From JBDTSW01 sp963799815 (GTDB taxonomy: Bacteria; Actinomycetota; Thermoleophilia; Solirubrobacterales; 70-9), in NCBI GenBank assembly GCA_963799815.1, contig CAWCYG010000006.1, positions 1-64,000 of the forward strand: DNA of 64,000 nucleotides, written 5' to 3'. Below, piece after piece: positions 52,594-61,891 of this stretch; within the stretch, counting starts at the first letter, position 1, and every line of letters starts with the position of its first letter. Both the position numbers and the translations under genes were made by a program. Under the pieces are notes generated by a model. That model was not told where the DNA came from and ran no database searches. It was given only the letters and a program-made list of their open reading frames with translations.

Positions 52594-53883
52594 TCAGGCC
52601 GGCGCGGGCCGGCCGATCCCCTCGTAGGTGATCCCCGCCTCGCGCAGCGCCACGGGGTCGAAGAAGTTGCGGCCGTCCACGACCAGGGGGGTGGCCATGC
52701 GGCTGGCGAGAGAGGCCCAGTCGAGCTCCCTGAACTCGGGCCAGTCCGTCACGAGGATCGCCGCGTCGGCACCATCGAGGATGTCCTCGGCCGAGCCGCC
52801 GAACTCCACATTGGGCAGCAGCTCCCGCGCTCGTGGCTCGGCCACCGGGTCGAAGGCGCGGACGACGGCACCCTCGCCCTGCAGCCGTGCAGCAAGGACC
52901 AGGCTTGAGGCCTCGCGCATGTCATCCGTGTTCGGCTTGAACGCCAGCCCCAGCAGCGCCACGTTCTTGCCGACCAGTGATCCCAGGTGCTTCTCGAGCT
53001 TCTTCATCACCCGGCGCTTCTGGAGCTCGTTGACCTCGATCACCGACGTCAGGAGCTGAAAGTGATAGCCGGAGTTGCCGGCCAGTTGCTTCAAAGCCGA
53101 GACATCTTTTGGAAAACAGGAGCCGCCGTAACCGATTCCCGCCTGCAGGAAGGACGAGCCGATCCGCTTGTCCAGCCCCATCCCCCGCGCGACCTCGGTC
53201 ACGTCGGCGCCCACCTCCTCGGAGACGTTTGCGATCTCGTTGATGAAGGAGATCTTGGTGGCGAGGAAGGCGTTCGCGGCGAGCTTGATCATCTCGGCCG
53301 AGGCGACGTCGGTGCGCACGAGCTCGCCGCCGAGCGGGCGATAGAGGTCCTCGACGGCGTCCGCGGCCCATTCGTCGCCGGGGTCGGCGCCCACCACCAC
53401 GCGGTCGGGGTGCAGGAAGTCATCTACGGCGGTGCCCTCCTTCAGGAACTCGGGGCAGGACACGTACGCGAGCGTGGGCTTCTCGCGGCGGATGGCGACG
53501 CCTGTGCCGGCCGGCACGGTCGACTTCATCACCAGCGCGTGGTCCCCGTCGTCGCCGAGCTTGGAGACGACCGCCTGCACGCTCGAGAGGTCCGCATCGC
53601 CGGAGTACGTCGGCGGCGTATCGACGCAGCAGAAGAGGAGGCGGGCCCGCTCGAGGGCCTCGCCCATGTCCGTGGTGAAGGTGAGCCGCTGGCGGTTGCG
53701 CTCGAGCAGCTCGGCGATGCCGGGCTCGTGCATCGTTACCTTGCCCTCGCGGAGCGAGGCGACCTTCGCGTCATCCACGTCCATCGCGACCACCTCGTGG
53801 CCGAGCTCCGCGAAGCACGCGGCCGTGACCAGGCCAACCCAGCCGACACCGATGACTCCGATCGCCTCGCTGTGTTCGCTCAT
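52594..53883 (-). CDS. ugd: UDP-glucose/GDP-mannose 6-dehydrogenase
   Basis: 429 residues. NAD-binding GVIGVGWVGLVTAACFAELGHEVVAMDVD at the N-terminus, VSCPEFLKEGTAVDDFLHPDRVVVG, helix AEMIKLAANAFLATKISFINEIA, and the catalytic Cys in GYGGSCFPKDVSAL (about 256), followed by the C-terminal LGLAFKPNTDDMREA. It oxidises a nucleotide sugar to the uronate in two steps. UDP-glucose is the default substrate, but the neighbouring mannose genes keep GDP-mannose possible. Confidence 0.92.
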   Translation of the reverse strand: MSEHSEAIGVIGVGWVGLVTAACFAELGHEVVAMDVDDAKVASLREGKVTMHEPGIAELLERNRQRLTFTTDMGEALERARLLFCCVDTPPTYSGDADLSSVQAVVSKLGDDGDHALVMKSTVPAGTGVAIRREKPTLAYVSCPEFLKEGTAVDDFLHPDRVVVGADPGDEWAADAVEDLYRPLGGELVRTDVASAEMIKLAANAFLATKISFINEIANVSEEVGADVTEVARGMGLDKRIGSSFLQAGIGYGGSCFPKDVSALKQLAGNSGYHFQLLTSVIEVNELQKRRVMKKLEKHLGSLVGKNVALLGLAFKPNTDDMREASSLVLAARLQGEGAVVRAFDPVAEPRARELLPNVEFGGSAEDILDGADAAILVTDWPEFRELDWASLASRMATPLVVDGRNFFDPVALREAGITYEGIGRPAPA

Positions 53884-53908
53884 CGCGGACTCCGGATCGA
53901 CGCTGTGG

Positions 53909-56083
53909 CTACTCGCCCGTGGTGAGGCTGAGAGCGATCGCCATCATCTCGTCGTTCGAAAGCAGGTTCTCGAGCGTGTTGGTCACCCAGTACATGATCC
54001 CGCTGCGCTCGAAGGCGACCATGCGGATCTCACCGGCGTTGGTGTAGATCTTGAAGGTGCGCCCGTTGATGGTTCGCTCCTCGCTCGGGTTATCGAAGAG
54101 CGGCGCATCCTTCCAGTCCATTCCCGAGACGCCGTAGTAGCTGGTCGGATGGGTGACGCCAGGGACTTCGACCACGAACTTGTACCCACGGTAGATCTCG
54201 TCGCCGGGCCCATCCACACGGAAGAACCGTGAATCGTCGGTGATGATCGAGTTGGGCACGAGCTTGGTCGGATAGAGGAGGGGGAACTTGAGCTCGCCCT
54301 CGCTGCCGTCGCGGATGACCGCGGCCTGCGCCTGGGCAGCCCCAGTAGCGTCGATCATCGGAGGCGCCGGAGGCGGTTCGTCGGCATCGGGCTTCTTGTC
54401 GTCGCCCTTCTTGTTACCCCCCTCGTTGCCGCCGCCGTCATCCCCCTCGTCGGTTTCGCTTTCATCGATGCCCACGCCCATGAAGGTGTCGACCGCTACC
54501 CTCAAGGGCTCGGCGCTGGCGGTCACGTAGCCCTCATCGTTGAGACTGGTGAAAGGAAATGGAATCTGGCGGATCTGGGCGTTGCGCGCCTCGATCATCA
54601 ACTTTGCGAGCGTCACCAGCGTCGGGGCATTGTCGATATCGGACGTCGTGTAGTCGGTGAAGATGTCGATCAGCTCGTCGCGCTGGCCGTAGAGCGTGCG
54701 CACGGGGACCCGGGCCCGTGCCTCGCGCACGAAGGCCTGCTGGCGGGCAGCGCGCACGATGTCGTCGTCCGTATGGCGATAGCGCACGTACTGGAGAGCC
54801 TTCAGGCCGCAGAGTCGCTGATAGCCGGCCTCGATGTCGATCACCGCGTACTGCTCGCCGAAGGAGGAGTTGTCGTTGAAGTAGTGCCGGTCGACGTCAA
54901 CGTAGACGCAGTCGATCGCGTCCACGGCGTCGGCGAAGCCGGTGAACCCGACATTGACAACGTGGTGGATCGGCACATCCGGGCCGAGGATGCTCTTCCT
55001 CAGCACCTCCAGCGTCAGCTTCGAGCCGCCGTAGGAGTAGGCGGCGTTGAACTTGTCGGGGCCGTGACCGGGGATGTTCACCTGTAGGTCACGTGGAATC
55101 GAGAGCTGCGTGATCACATTCTTGTCGGGATCGACCCGGACGAGCATCGTGGTATCCGAAAGGCCCCGGGTATCGGCTCCGATGTTGTCTCCGATGCGGA
55201 CGTCTGAGCCGATAATCGCGAAGGTCTGGGCGTTCCCCCCCTCGATCTCATCGAGCTGGCTCGATAGTCCCTCGAGCCCACCCAATCCCTTGGCGATGTC
55301 GGTCAGGTAGACGAGGATCGAGACGGCCGTGGCCGTGGCCATCGACGCGATGATCAGGAAAGAGGCGGCGACAAAGCGTGCCCACAGGCCCGCCCTCGGC
55401 GCCTTCTGCTCCTCGGCGCTGGGCTCGCCTTCAGCCGCCACAGCGGCGGCGGGCGCCGTCTCGGATGAGATCGTCTTCGGCCCTTCGTCCCCCTCCCCAT
55501 CAGCGTCGGCCTCGGCATCTTCGGGGCCCGGCGTCGCCTCTTCCGGACCGGTGATCCCCCGCTTCGCAGCGTGCTCGGCCGCCCGGGCCCGCAGGCCGGC
55601 GAGCGCTGCCTCTCGCGCCTCCTCGCTGTCACCGAGCGAGAGCGTGTCCGCCTCGATCGTGTGCTCGGCCGCCAGGGCCTCCGCGTCGGCCGCCTGCGCG
55701 GGATCCTCCACAGGGGCCTCGGCCTCGCCCTCGGCACCAACATCTTCGTCTTCGGCTACGTCAGCGTCGTCTTCACCTTCGCCGTCCGATCCGTCCTCCT
55801 CGTCGAACTCGAACTCGTCGGCCGGCTCCGGCCCCTCGTCGGCCAAGGCGTCCTCCTCGGTCGGGAGGACCGCATGCTCACCGGCGGGCTGCTCCTCCTG
55901 CACGTCCGGGTCGTCGGCATCCTCGGCGTCAGCTCCAGAGTCATCGCCGTCGGGATCGTCCGGAAGCCCCTCCCATTGCTGGCGCCCCGCCCAGGTCGCG
56001 GGCTCCACGGCTTCCTCTCCCTCGTCGCCGTCGTCACCCTCATCCTCGGGGAGGTCCTCCTGATCTCGTGGATCCCAGCTCAA
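53909..56083 (-). CDS. LytR-CpsA-Psr (LCP) family protein with long acidic N-terminus
   Basis: 724 residues. The first 230 are strongly acidic and low in complexity (Asp/Glu/Ala/Gly/Pro). One membrane helix follows (about 236-260). The LCP domain (about 290-510) has the family's STTMLVRVDPDKN-like strand, LSIPRDLQVNIPGHGPDKFNAAYSYGG and the late RYRHTDDDIVRAARQQAF, with the Arg/Asp residues that bind polyprenyl pyrophosphate. A linker rich in Gly/Asp/Lys and a roughly 150-residue C-terminal domain follow. LCP enzymes attach glycopolymers to peptidoglycan. The start is TTG, overlapping the M20 peptidase stop (TTGA), with GAGGT upstream. Confidence 0.88.
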   Translation of the reverse strand: MSWDPRDQEDLPEDEGDDGDEGEEAVEPATWAGRQQWEGLPDDPDGDDSGADAEDADDPDVQEEQPAGEHAVLPTEEDALADEGPEPADEFEFDEEDGSDGEGEDDADVAEDEDVGAEGEAEAPVEDPAQAADAEALAAEHTIEADTLSLGDSEEAREAALAGLRARAAEHAAKRGITGPEEATPGPEDAEADADGEGDEGPKTISSETAPAAAVAAEGEPSAEEQKAPRAGLWARFVAASFLIIASMATATAVSILVYLTDIAKGLGGLEGLSSQLDEIEGGNAQTFAIIGSDVRIGDNIGADTRGLSDTTMLVRVDPDKNVITQLSIPRDLQVNIPGHGPDKFNAAYSYGGSKLTLEVLRKSILGPDVPIHHVVNVGFTGFADAVDAIDCVYVDVDRHYFNDNSSFGEQYAVIDIEAGYQRLCGLKALQYVRYRHTDDDIVRAARQQAFVREARARVPVRTLYGQRDELIDIFTDYTTSDIDNAPTLVTLAKLMIEARNAQIRQIPFPFTSLNDEGYVTASAEPLRVAVDTFMGVGIDESETDEGDDGGGNEGGNKKGDDKKPDADEPPPAPPMIDATGAAQAQAAVIRDGSEGELKFPLLYPTKLVPNSIITDDSRFFRVDGPGDEIYRGYKFVVEVPGVTHPTSYYGVSGMDWKDAPLFDNPSEERTINGRTFKIYTNAGEIRMVAFERSGIMYWVTNTLENLLSNDEMMAIALSLTTGE

Positions 56084-57189
56084 GACGCGACCTCATCGTC
56101 GTTCAGCAGCTCGGGCAGGGACCCGACGAAGTCGACGATCGCGCGCCGATAGGAGGCGAGCGAGGAGATCGAGACCCACTCCTCGGGGCCATGGTGGCCG
56201 GCGCCGAGCGGCCCGAACTCCACCGCCGGGATACCGACCCGGAGGAAGGAGACTGCGTCAGAGGCGCCGTCGCGGCCCACGCTCGTGACCCCCTCCGCAT
56301 GGTGGCGGGCCGCCGCCGAACACAAGGCCCTCACGTACACCGAATCGGGGTCGACTGTGGCGGGCGGTCGCGAGAAGGTGGAGATCACCTTCGCGTCAGG
56401 CAACGTGCCCACCTGGGCGAGGATCTCGCGCGGGTCCTGCTCCGGCAGGTAGCGGACATCGACGTCTATGAAACACGTGTCGGGCACCTTGTTGAGGGCG
56501 TCGCCCCCGAGAATCCGGCCGAGGTTGATGGAGGGGCGGTCGAAGAGCTCCGAGCTTCGAGACGCGAACGGTAGCGACTCGATCCCGCGGAAGACCTCGA
56601 TCGCACGCAGGATCGCGTTCTCGCCCAGCCACGGAGTGGCACCGTGGGCGGAGCGGCCCGAGATCTCGACCCGCATCGCAAGCACCCCCTTGGCGGCGAC
56701 GCCCACGTGCATGTCGGTGGGCTCGCCGGTGATCGCGAAGTCGCCCACGAAGCCACCGTTTACGAGCAGATCACCGCCGCGGTCGATCTCCTCCTCAGAC
56801 TCCTCGTCGGGGACGATCCCGAGGCGCACGCGGACCTCGTCCTGCTCGCGCAGATCAGCGAGAGCCAAGAGCAGGGACGCCAGCGCCCCCTTCATGTCGT
56901 ATGAGCCACGTCCGAAGAGCCGGTCGCCCTCAACGCGCGGCTGGAACTGCTCGGGCCGGCCCGGCACGACGTCCAGGTGACCGTGCAGAAGGATCGTCGG
57001 CTTGTCATTAGCCCGGCCGACCGAGGCGGAGGTCACCGGGAGCCCCCGGATCCCCACCTGGTCGGAGTCGACCTCGCGCGAGTCCAGCCAGCCCTTCACG
57101 AAGCCGGCGCAGTTGCGTATCCCCTCCTCGGTGGAGGTGTCGTAGGCGATCAGCCTCTCGGCAAGCGCTTGTTCCTCGGTGCGTGAGAT
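56080..57189 (-). CDS. M20-family metallopeptidase (ArgE/DapE-like)
   Basis: About 369 residues. M20 zinc ligands: His in LLHGHLDVVPG, the bridging Asp in FGRGSYDMKG, the general-base/ligand pair in PDEESEEE and the late GAGHHGPEEWVS His. A dimerisation domain (about 165-280) includes AHGATPW. Such enzymes deacylate or deaminate N-acyl amino acids, or DapE substrate. The start is unclear: after the atpC stop no in-frame ATG, GTG or TTG precedes the first homologous codons (SRTEEQALAERLIAYDT), so the coordinate 57189 marks an ATC codon and is provisional. It lies between atpC and the LCP gene. Confidence 0.85.
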   Translation of the reverse strand: MSRTEEQALAERLIAYDTSTEEGIRNCAGFVKGWLDSREVDSDQVGIRGLPVTSASVGRANDKPTILLHGHLDVVPGRPEQFQPRVEGDRLFGRGSYDMKGALASLLLALADLREQDEVRVRLGIVPDEESEEEIDRGGDLLVNGGFVGDFAITGEPTDMHVGVAAKGVLAMRVEISGRSAHGATPWLGENAILRAIEVFRGIESLPFASRSSELFDRPSINLGRILGGDALNKVPDTCFIDVDVRYLPEQDPREILAQVGTLPDAKVISTFSRPPATVDPDSVYVRALCSAAARHHAEGVTSVGRDGASDAVSFLRVGIPAVEFGPLGAGHHGPEEWVSISSLASYRRAIVDFVGSLPELLNDDEVAS

Positions 57190-57196
57190 CGCCGAA

Positions 57197-57616
57197 TTAT
57201 CGGTTCTCAGCGATTTCGAGGAAGGCTTCGCACCGTGCCTTCTCGCGTTCTGCGGTCTCCTCCGCGGCCGAGCCGTCCTCGGCCTCCTCGGCGCGCTGCT
57301 CCGCCTCCTCGAGGCGCGAACGGAGCTCCGACACATCGAGATCCTCATGCTTGTGGACCTCCGAGACCAGCACGCGCACGCGGTTGGCGAAGACCTCCAT
57401 CCAGCCCTCGCCCTGAACCCAGCGCTCGGGGTCGCCGGAATCGGACTCGTGCAGCCGCAGCTCACAGGGAACGAGACGGGCGATCATCGGCGCGTGGCGC
57501 GCCCGGATGCCGACGTCGCCGACCGCGGTGCGGGTCGAGAGCATGAAGAGATCGCCCTCGTACACGGGGCCCTCGGGAGTGAGGACCTGCGCCTCGAGCT
57601 TGTGCTCGTCAGCCAC
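57197..57616 (-). CDS. atpC: F1Fo ATP synthase subunit epsilon
   Basis: 139 residues. Beta-sandwich N-terminal domain (LEAQVLTPEGPVYEGDLFMLSTRTAVGDVGIRARHAPMIARL) followed by an acidic, Glu/Ala-rich helical C-terminus (residues 85-139). It couples the gamma stalk to rotation and can inhibit hydrolysis. It lies six bases after atpD. Confidence 0.93.
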   Translation of the reverse strand: MADEHKLEAQVLTPEGPVYEGDLFMLSTRTAVGDVGIRARHAPMIARLVPCELRLHESDSGDPERWVQGEGWMEVFANRVRVLVSEVHKHEDLDVSELRSRLEEAEQRAEEAEDGSAAEETAEREKARCEAFLEIAENR

Positions 57617-57622
57617 CCGCGC

Positions 57623-59263
57623 CTACTCCTCGGAGTCCGAATCCCCGTCGCTGTTGCTCTCGTCGTTACCCGCTTCGTCGCCGTTCTCGTCGCCCTCGCC
57701 CTCCTCGGCCTCGCGCTCGGAGCTCTGCTTGCGCTCCTCGGACTCGTCGCGCTCCCGCTCGACGCCTTCGTCCTTCTCGCCCTTCTCCTCGCCGGAACGG
57801 ACCTGCTCGATCGAGCCCTTCATGTAGAAGGCGCTCTCCGGCAGGTCGTCGTGCTTGCCGTCGAGGATCTCGCGGAACGAGCTCACCGTGTCGGACACGG
57901 GCACGTACTCGCCCGAGCGGCCCGTGAACGCCTCTGCCACGAAGAACGGCTGCGAGAGGAAGCGCTCGATCTTGCGCGCCCGGTTCACGGTCTGCTTGTC
58001 CTCGTCGGAGAGCTCGTCGATCCCGAGGATGGCGATGATGTCCTGGAGCTCCTTGTAGCGCTGGAGGTTCTCCTGGACCTCCGTCGCCGTGTTGTAGTGC
58101 TCCGCACCCAGGATGTCGGCCTTGAGGATGGTGGAGGTCGAGTCGAGCGGGTCGACGGCGGGGTAGATGCCCTTCTCCGAGATCCCGCGCGACAGCGTGG
58201 TGGTCGCGTTCAGGTGCGCGAACACCGAGGCCGGGGCGGGGTCGGTGAGGTCGTCTGCGGGGACGTACACCGCCTGGATCGAGGTCACCGAGCCCTGCTG
58301 GGTCGAGGTGATCCGCTCCTGCAGGCCCCCCATCTCCGTCTCGAGCGTGGGCTGGTAGCCCACCGCTGAGGGCATGCGGCCGAGCAGCGCCGAGACCTCA
58401 GAGCCCGCCTGGACAAAGCGGAAGATGTTGTCGATGAACAGCAGCACGTCCTGGCCGCCTGACTCGCGGAAGTACTCCGCCATCGTGAGCCCGGTGAGGG
58501 CAACACGCAGGCGTGCGCCAGGCGGCTCGTTCATCTGGCCGAAGACCAGCATCGTCTTCTCGAGGACGCCCGACTCCTTCATCTCTAGCCAGAGGTCGTT
58601 GCCCTCGCGCGAGCGCTCGCCGACGCCGCAGAAGGCCGAGAGGCCCTCGTGCTCCTCGGCGAGGTTGCGAATCAGCTCCTGGATCAGGACCGTCTTGCCG
58701 ACGCCGGCGCCGCCGAACAGGCCGACCTTGCCGCCCTTGGCATAGGGCGCGAGCAGGTCGACGACCTTGATCCCCGTCTCCAGGATCTCCTGGGTTGGCT
58801 TCAGCTCCTCGACGGTGGGCGCCGCCCGGTGGATCGGCCATCGCTCCTCGCCCTCCACCTCGTCGCCCTCGTCGATCGTCTCGCCGAGCAGGTTGAAGAT
58901 GCGCCCGAGGGTGTCCTTGCCAACTGGAACCGTGATCGGGCCGCCTGTGTCCACCACCTCGTCACCGCGCTGAAGCCCATCGGTGGCCTCCATCGCAACG
59001 GTGCGGACCCGGTCGTCCCCGAGGTGCTGCTGCACCTCACAGACGAGATTCATCGCTGGCCGGCTCTCGGTTCCCTCGATGTTGATCGTGAGCGCCGAGT
59101 AGATCTCGGGCAGCTCGTCGGGGAAGAGCGCATCGACGACGACACCGGTGACCTGCTCGACCCTGCCGACGTTGCCGTTCGAGCTCGCGCCGTTCGACTC
59201 CTCGCCAGACGCCTCCGCCTCGTCACTCTTCGTCTCCTCGTTGCTGCCGTTGTCTTCAGCCAT
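57623..59263 (-). CDS. atpD: F1Fo ATP synthase subunit beta, with acidic N- and C-terminal extensions
   Basis: 546 residues against about 470 typical. The core is canonical: Walker A GGAGVGKTVLIQEL (about 187), GERSREGNDLW, the Walker B region DVLLFIDNIFRFVQAGSEVSALLGRMPSAVGYQPTL and the catalytic-site tail. The first 30 residues (EDNGSNEETKSDEAEASGEES...) and the last 65 residues (RSGEEKGEKDEGVERERDESEE... to DSDSEE) are additional, very acidic and low in complexity. ATP synthesis at the catalytic sites should be unaffected; the tails would project from the F1 head. Confidence 0.96.
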   Translation of the reverse strand: MAEDNGSNEETKSDEAEASGEESNGASSNGNVGRVEQVTGVVVDALFPDELPEIYSALTINIEGTESRPAMNLVCEVQQHLGDDRVRTVAMEATDGLQRGDEVVDTGGPITVPVGKDTLGRIFNLLGETIDEGDEVEGEERWPIHRAAPTVEELKPTQEILETGIKVVDLLAPYAKGGKVGLFGGAGVGKTVLIQELIRNLAEEHEGLSAFCGVGERSREGNDLWLEMKESGVLEKTMLVFGQMNEPPGARLRVALTGLTMAEYFRESGGQDVLLFIDNIFRFVQAGSEVSALLGRMPSAVGYQPTLETEMGGLQERITSTQQGSVTSIQAVYVPADDLTDPAPASVFAHLNATTTLSRGISEKGIYPAVDPLDSTSTILKADILGAEHYNTATEVQENLQRYKELQDIIAILGIDELSDEDKQTVNRARKIERFLSQPFFVAEAFTGRSGEYVPVSDTVSSFREILDGKHDDLPESAFYMKGSIEQVRSGEEKGEKDEGVERERDESEERKQSSEREAEEGEGDENGDEAGNDESNSDGDSDSEE

Positions 59264-59271
59264 CTCTCTCC

Positions 59272-60192
59272 TTAACCGAGCGCCTCGGCGCCCGCGACTA
59301 CTTCAAGAATCTCCTGCGTGATCTCCGATTGACGCACCCGGTTCATCTCCAGGGTGAGGTCGCGGATCATGTCCTGCGCGTTCTCCGAGGCGCTCCGCAT
59401 CGCCGTCATCCGCGCGCCGAGCTCCGAGGCGGCTGACTCCAAGAGAGCGCGGTAGATCGAGAGGTCCACGTACTCCTCGAACAGCTTGGGCAAGAGGACC
59501 TCGGGATCGGGCTCGTGCACCCACGCCGCCTTCCTGTGAGCCTCGGCGAGGTCGGGGTCGGCGGGCTCCTCTGGGTCCGGGATCCCCTCGCCGAAGACGT
59601 CCGCCTGCTGGAGGGGCAGCAGCGTCTGCCGCCGCACGTACTGGGTGAGCGGCGAGACGTAGCGGTTGTAGACGATGTCGACCTTGTCGAGGTCGCCATC
59701 GATGTAGGCGGAGGTGAGCTCGCGTGAGATCTCGCGCGCGTTCGTGAATGCTGGACGGTCAGTGAAGCCGATGTAGGAGCTCTCCACGTTCTCCCCGCGG
59801 AACGTGAGCGTGGAGTTGCCTCGGCGCCCGACCACGGAGAAGACGACCTGGCTGTCGTCGGCGCGGTACTCGCGCTTTAGGCGAACTCCCTCTCGGATGA
59901 TCTGAGTGTTAAAGGCACCTGCGAGGCCACGATCTCCAGTCACGAGCAGGAGGCCGACGTTCTCCACGTTCTCGCGTTCCTGGAGCAGCTCGACGCGAGC
60001 GATCTGCCCCTCGTCGGCCTCGGCGACCTGCTGGGTCATCTTGCGGATGGCCTGGGCGTAGGGACGCATCGCGTCGATCCGCTGCTCCGCCCGGCGCAGC
60101 CGAGCGGCCGCGACCATCTCCATCGCCCGCGTGATCTTGTGGACGTTCTTGACCGCGGAGATGCGGCTTAAGACTTCCTTCTGGGTCGCCAT
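59272..60192 (-). CDS. atpG: F1Fo ATP synthase subunit gamma
   Basis: 306 residues. N-terminal coiled-coil (MATQKEVLSRISAVKNVHKITRAMEMVAAARLRRAEQ) and C-terminal MTAMRSASENAQDMIRDLTLEMNRVRQSEITQEILEVVAGAEAL frame the central domain. An acidic, Pro-rich loop around residues 205-240 (PDPEEPADPDLAEAHRK) lengthens it slightly. It lies between atpA and atpD in the usual order. Confidence 0.95.
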   Translation of the reverse strand: MATQKEVLSRISAVKNVHKITRAMEMVAAARLRRAEQRIDAMRPYAQAIRKMTQQVAEADEGQIARVELLQERENVENVGLLLVTGDRGLAGAFNTQIIREGVRLKREYRADDSQVVFSVVGRRGNSTLTFRGENVESSYIGFTDRPAFTNAREISRELTSAYIDGDLDKVDIVYNRYVSPLTQYVRRQTLLPLQQADVFGEGIPDPEEPADPDLAEAHRKAAWVHEPDPEVLLPKLFEEYVDLSIYRALLESAASELGARMTAMRSASENAQDMIRDLTLEMNRVRQSEITQEILEVVAGAEALG

Positions 60193-60200
60193 CGGCTAGA

Positions 60201-61883
60201 TCAGGCTCCGACCTTCTCGGTCTCCTCAATGGTCTCCTCGGCCTTCTCGGCCTCCTCCTCTGCCTCGTCCTCCTTGGCGTCCTCCCCGTCGGTGCGCCCT
60301 GGGCGTGAGCGCTCCTCCTCCGCCTTCACGCGATCGGACTCGCCCTCCTCGAGTGGCTGTCCCTCCTTGTCGAAGTCGGGCCCGAAGTCGTCCACCATCT
60401 CGGCGATCGCGTCGCTCAGGGCCTGCTCGTCCTCATCGGAGAGCTCACCGTCGTTGATCGAGCTCATCAGGTCCTTGTTCTCGGACTTGAGCCGCGAGAG
60501 CATCGCGTCCAGGAACTCCTGAACCCGCTCCGTCTTGATGCGATCGAGGTAGCCCGCTGTGCCGGAGTAGATCGAGGCGACCTGGTCGGAGACCGAGAGC
60601 GCGTTGCGCTCGTCCTGCTTCAAGAGCTCGACGAGGCGCTCGCCGCGAGCGAGCTGTCGCTGGGTCTCGGGGTCGAGCTCCGAGCCGAACTGAGCGAAGG
60701 CCTCGAGGTCGCGGTACTGCGACAGGTCGAGCTTGAGCTTGCCCGCGACCTTCTTCATCGCCTTGGTCTGGGCGTTGCCGCCGACGCGCGACACCGAGAT
60801 GCCGACGTTGATGGCCGGCCGCACCCCGGAGTAGAAGAGATCCGACTCGAGGAATATCTGACCGTCGGTGATCGAGATGACGTTGGTCGGGATGTAGGCC
60901 GAAACGTCATTCGCCTGCGTCTCGATCAGCGGCAGGGCGGTCAGCGACCCGCCACCGTGGTCGTCATTGAGGCGCACCGCCCGCTCGAGCAGGCGCGAGT
61001 GCAGGTAGAAGACGTCGCCCGGATACGCCTCGCGGCCTGGTGGGCGCCGCAGGAGCAGCGACATCTGCCGATACGCGTACGCGTGCTTGGTGAGGTCGTC
61101 GTAGACGCAGAGCGCGTCCTTGCCGTCATACAGGAAGTGCTCGGCCATCGCGCACCCCGCGTACGGGGCGATGAACTTGATCGGCGCCGCCTCGTCGGCT
61201 GGCGCCGCCACGATGATCGTGTTGTCGAGCGCGCCATGCTCGTCGAGGGTCTGTGCCACCTGGACGACCGTCGACTTCTTCTGCCCGATCGCGACGTAGA
61301 CACAGATCAGGTCCTTGTCCTTCGAGTTGATGATCGTGTCGATCGTGATCGCGGTCTTGCCGGTCTGCCGATCGCCGATGATGAGCTCGCGCTGGCCGCG
61401 GCCGATCGGGATCATCCCGTCGATCGCCTTGATCCCGGTCTGCACCGGTGTGTTCACCGGCTGGCGCTCGACCACGCCGGGCGCCTTGAACTCGGCGGGC
61501 CGCGTCTCGGAGGTCGAGATCTCCCCCTTGTCGTCGAGCGGGCGGCCGAGGGGGTCGACGATGCGGCCGAGGAGCTCCTCGCCGACCGGGATCTCGAGCA
61601 GCTTCTTGGTGCGCTTCACGGTGTCGCCCTCGACGATCTGGTCCCAGGCGCCGAAGAGCACGACGCCGACGTTGTCCTGCTCGAGGTTCAACGCGAGACC
61701 GGTGACATCGTGGGGCAGATCCAGCATCTCGAGCGACATGCAGTTGTCGAGGCCGTGGACGCGTGCGATCCCGTCGGCGACGGACAGGACGGTTCCAACC
61801 TCGGAGAGGTCGGCCTCTCCGGAGTCCAGCCCCTTGATTCGCTCGCGCAGGATGCTCGAGATCTCGTCTGGCTTGATTTCCAC
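60201..61883 (-). CDS. atpA: F1Fo ATP synthase subunit alpha, with acidic C-terminal tail
   Basis: 560 residues. Walker A GDRQTGKTAI (about 172), the LLRRPPGREAYPGDVFYLHSRLLERA segment and the Arg-finger region IPTNVISITDGQIFLESDLF...VRPAINVGISVSRVGG are canonical. After residue about 500 (ISEMVDDF-like helix end) there is an additional tail of about 55 residues rich in Glu, Lys and Asp (EEERSRPGRTDGEDAKEDEAEEEAEKAEE). Non-catalytic nucleotide-binding subunit. Confidence 0.96.
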   Translation of the reverse strand: MEIKPDEISSILRERIKGLDSGEADLSEVGTVLSVADGIARVHGLDNCMSLEMLDLPHDVTGLALNLEQDNVGVVLFGAWDQIVEGDTVKRTKKLLEIPVGEELLGRIVDPLGRPLDDKGEISTSETRPAEFKAPGVVERQPVNTPVQTGIKAIDGMIPIGRGQRELIIGDRQTGKTAITIDTIINSKDKDLICVYVAIGQKKSTVVQVAQTLDEHGALDNTIIVAAPADEAAPIKFIAPYAGCAMAEHFLYDGKDALCVYDDLTKHAYAYRQMSLLLRRPPGREAYPGDVFYLHSRLLERAVRLNDDHGGGSLTALPLIETQANDVSAYIPTNVISITDGQIFLESDLFYSGVRPAINVGISVSRVGGNAQTKAMKKVAGKLKLDLSQYRDLEAFAQFGSELDPETQRQLARGERLVELLKQDERNALSVSDQVASIYSGTAGYLDRIKTERVQEFLDAMLSRLKSENKDLMSSINDGELSDEDEQALSDAIAEMVDDFGPDFDKEGQPLEEGESDRVKAEEERSRPGRTDGEDAKEDEAEEEAEKAEETIEETEKVGA

Positions 61884-61891
61884 CGTTCCTC

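Noticed and set aside
55329..56063. Plus-strand Ser/Ala-rich ORF (244 aa) opposite the LCP acidic domain
   Set aside because: Complement of GAG/GAC-rich codons gives Ser/Leu repeats; no start signal and no motif.
57179..58369. Long plus-strand ORF (396 aa) opposite atpC/atpD
   Set aside because: Antisense shadow of high-GC coding DNA; Leu/Arg/Val-rich without any motif, while the minus frame is canonical ATP synthase.
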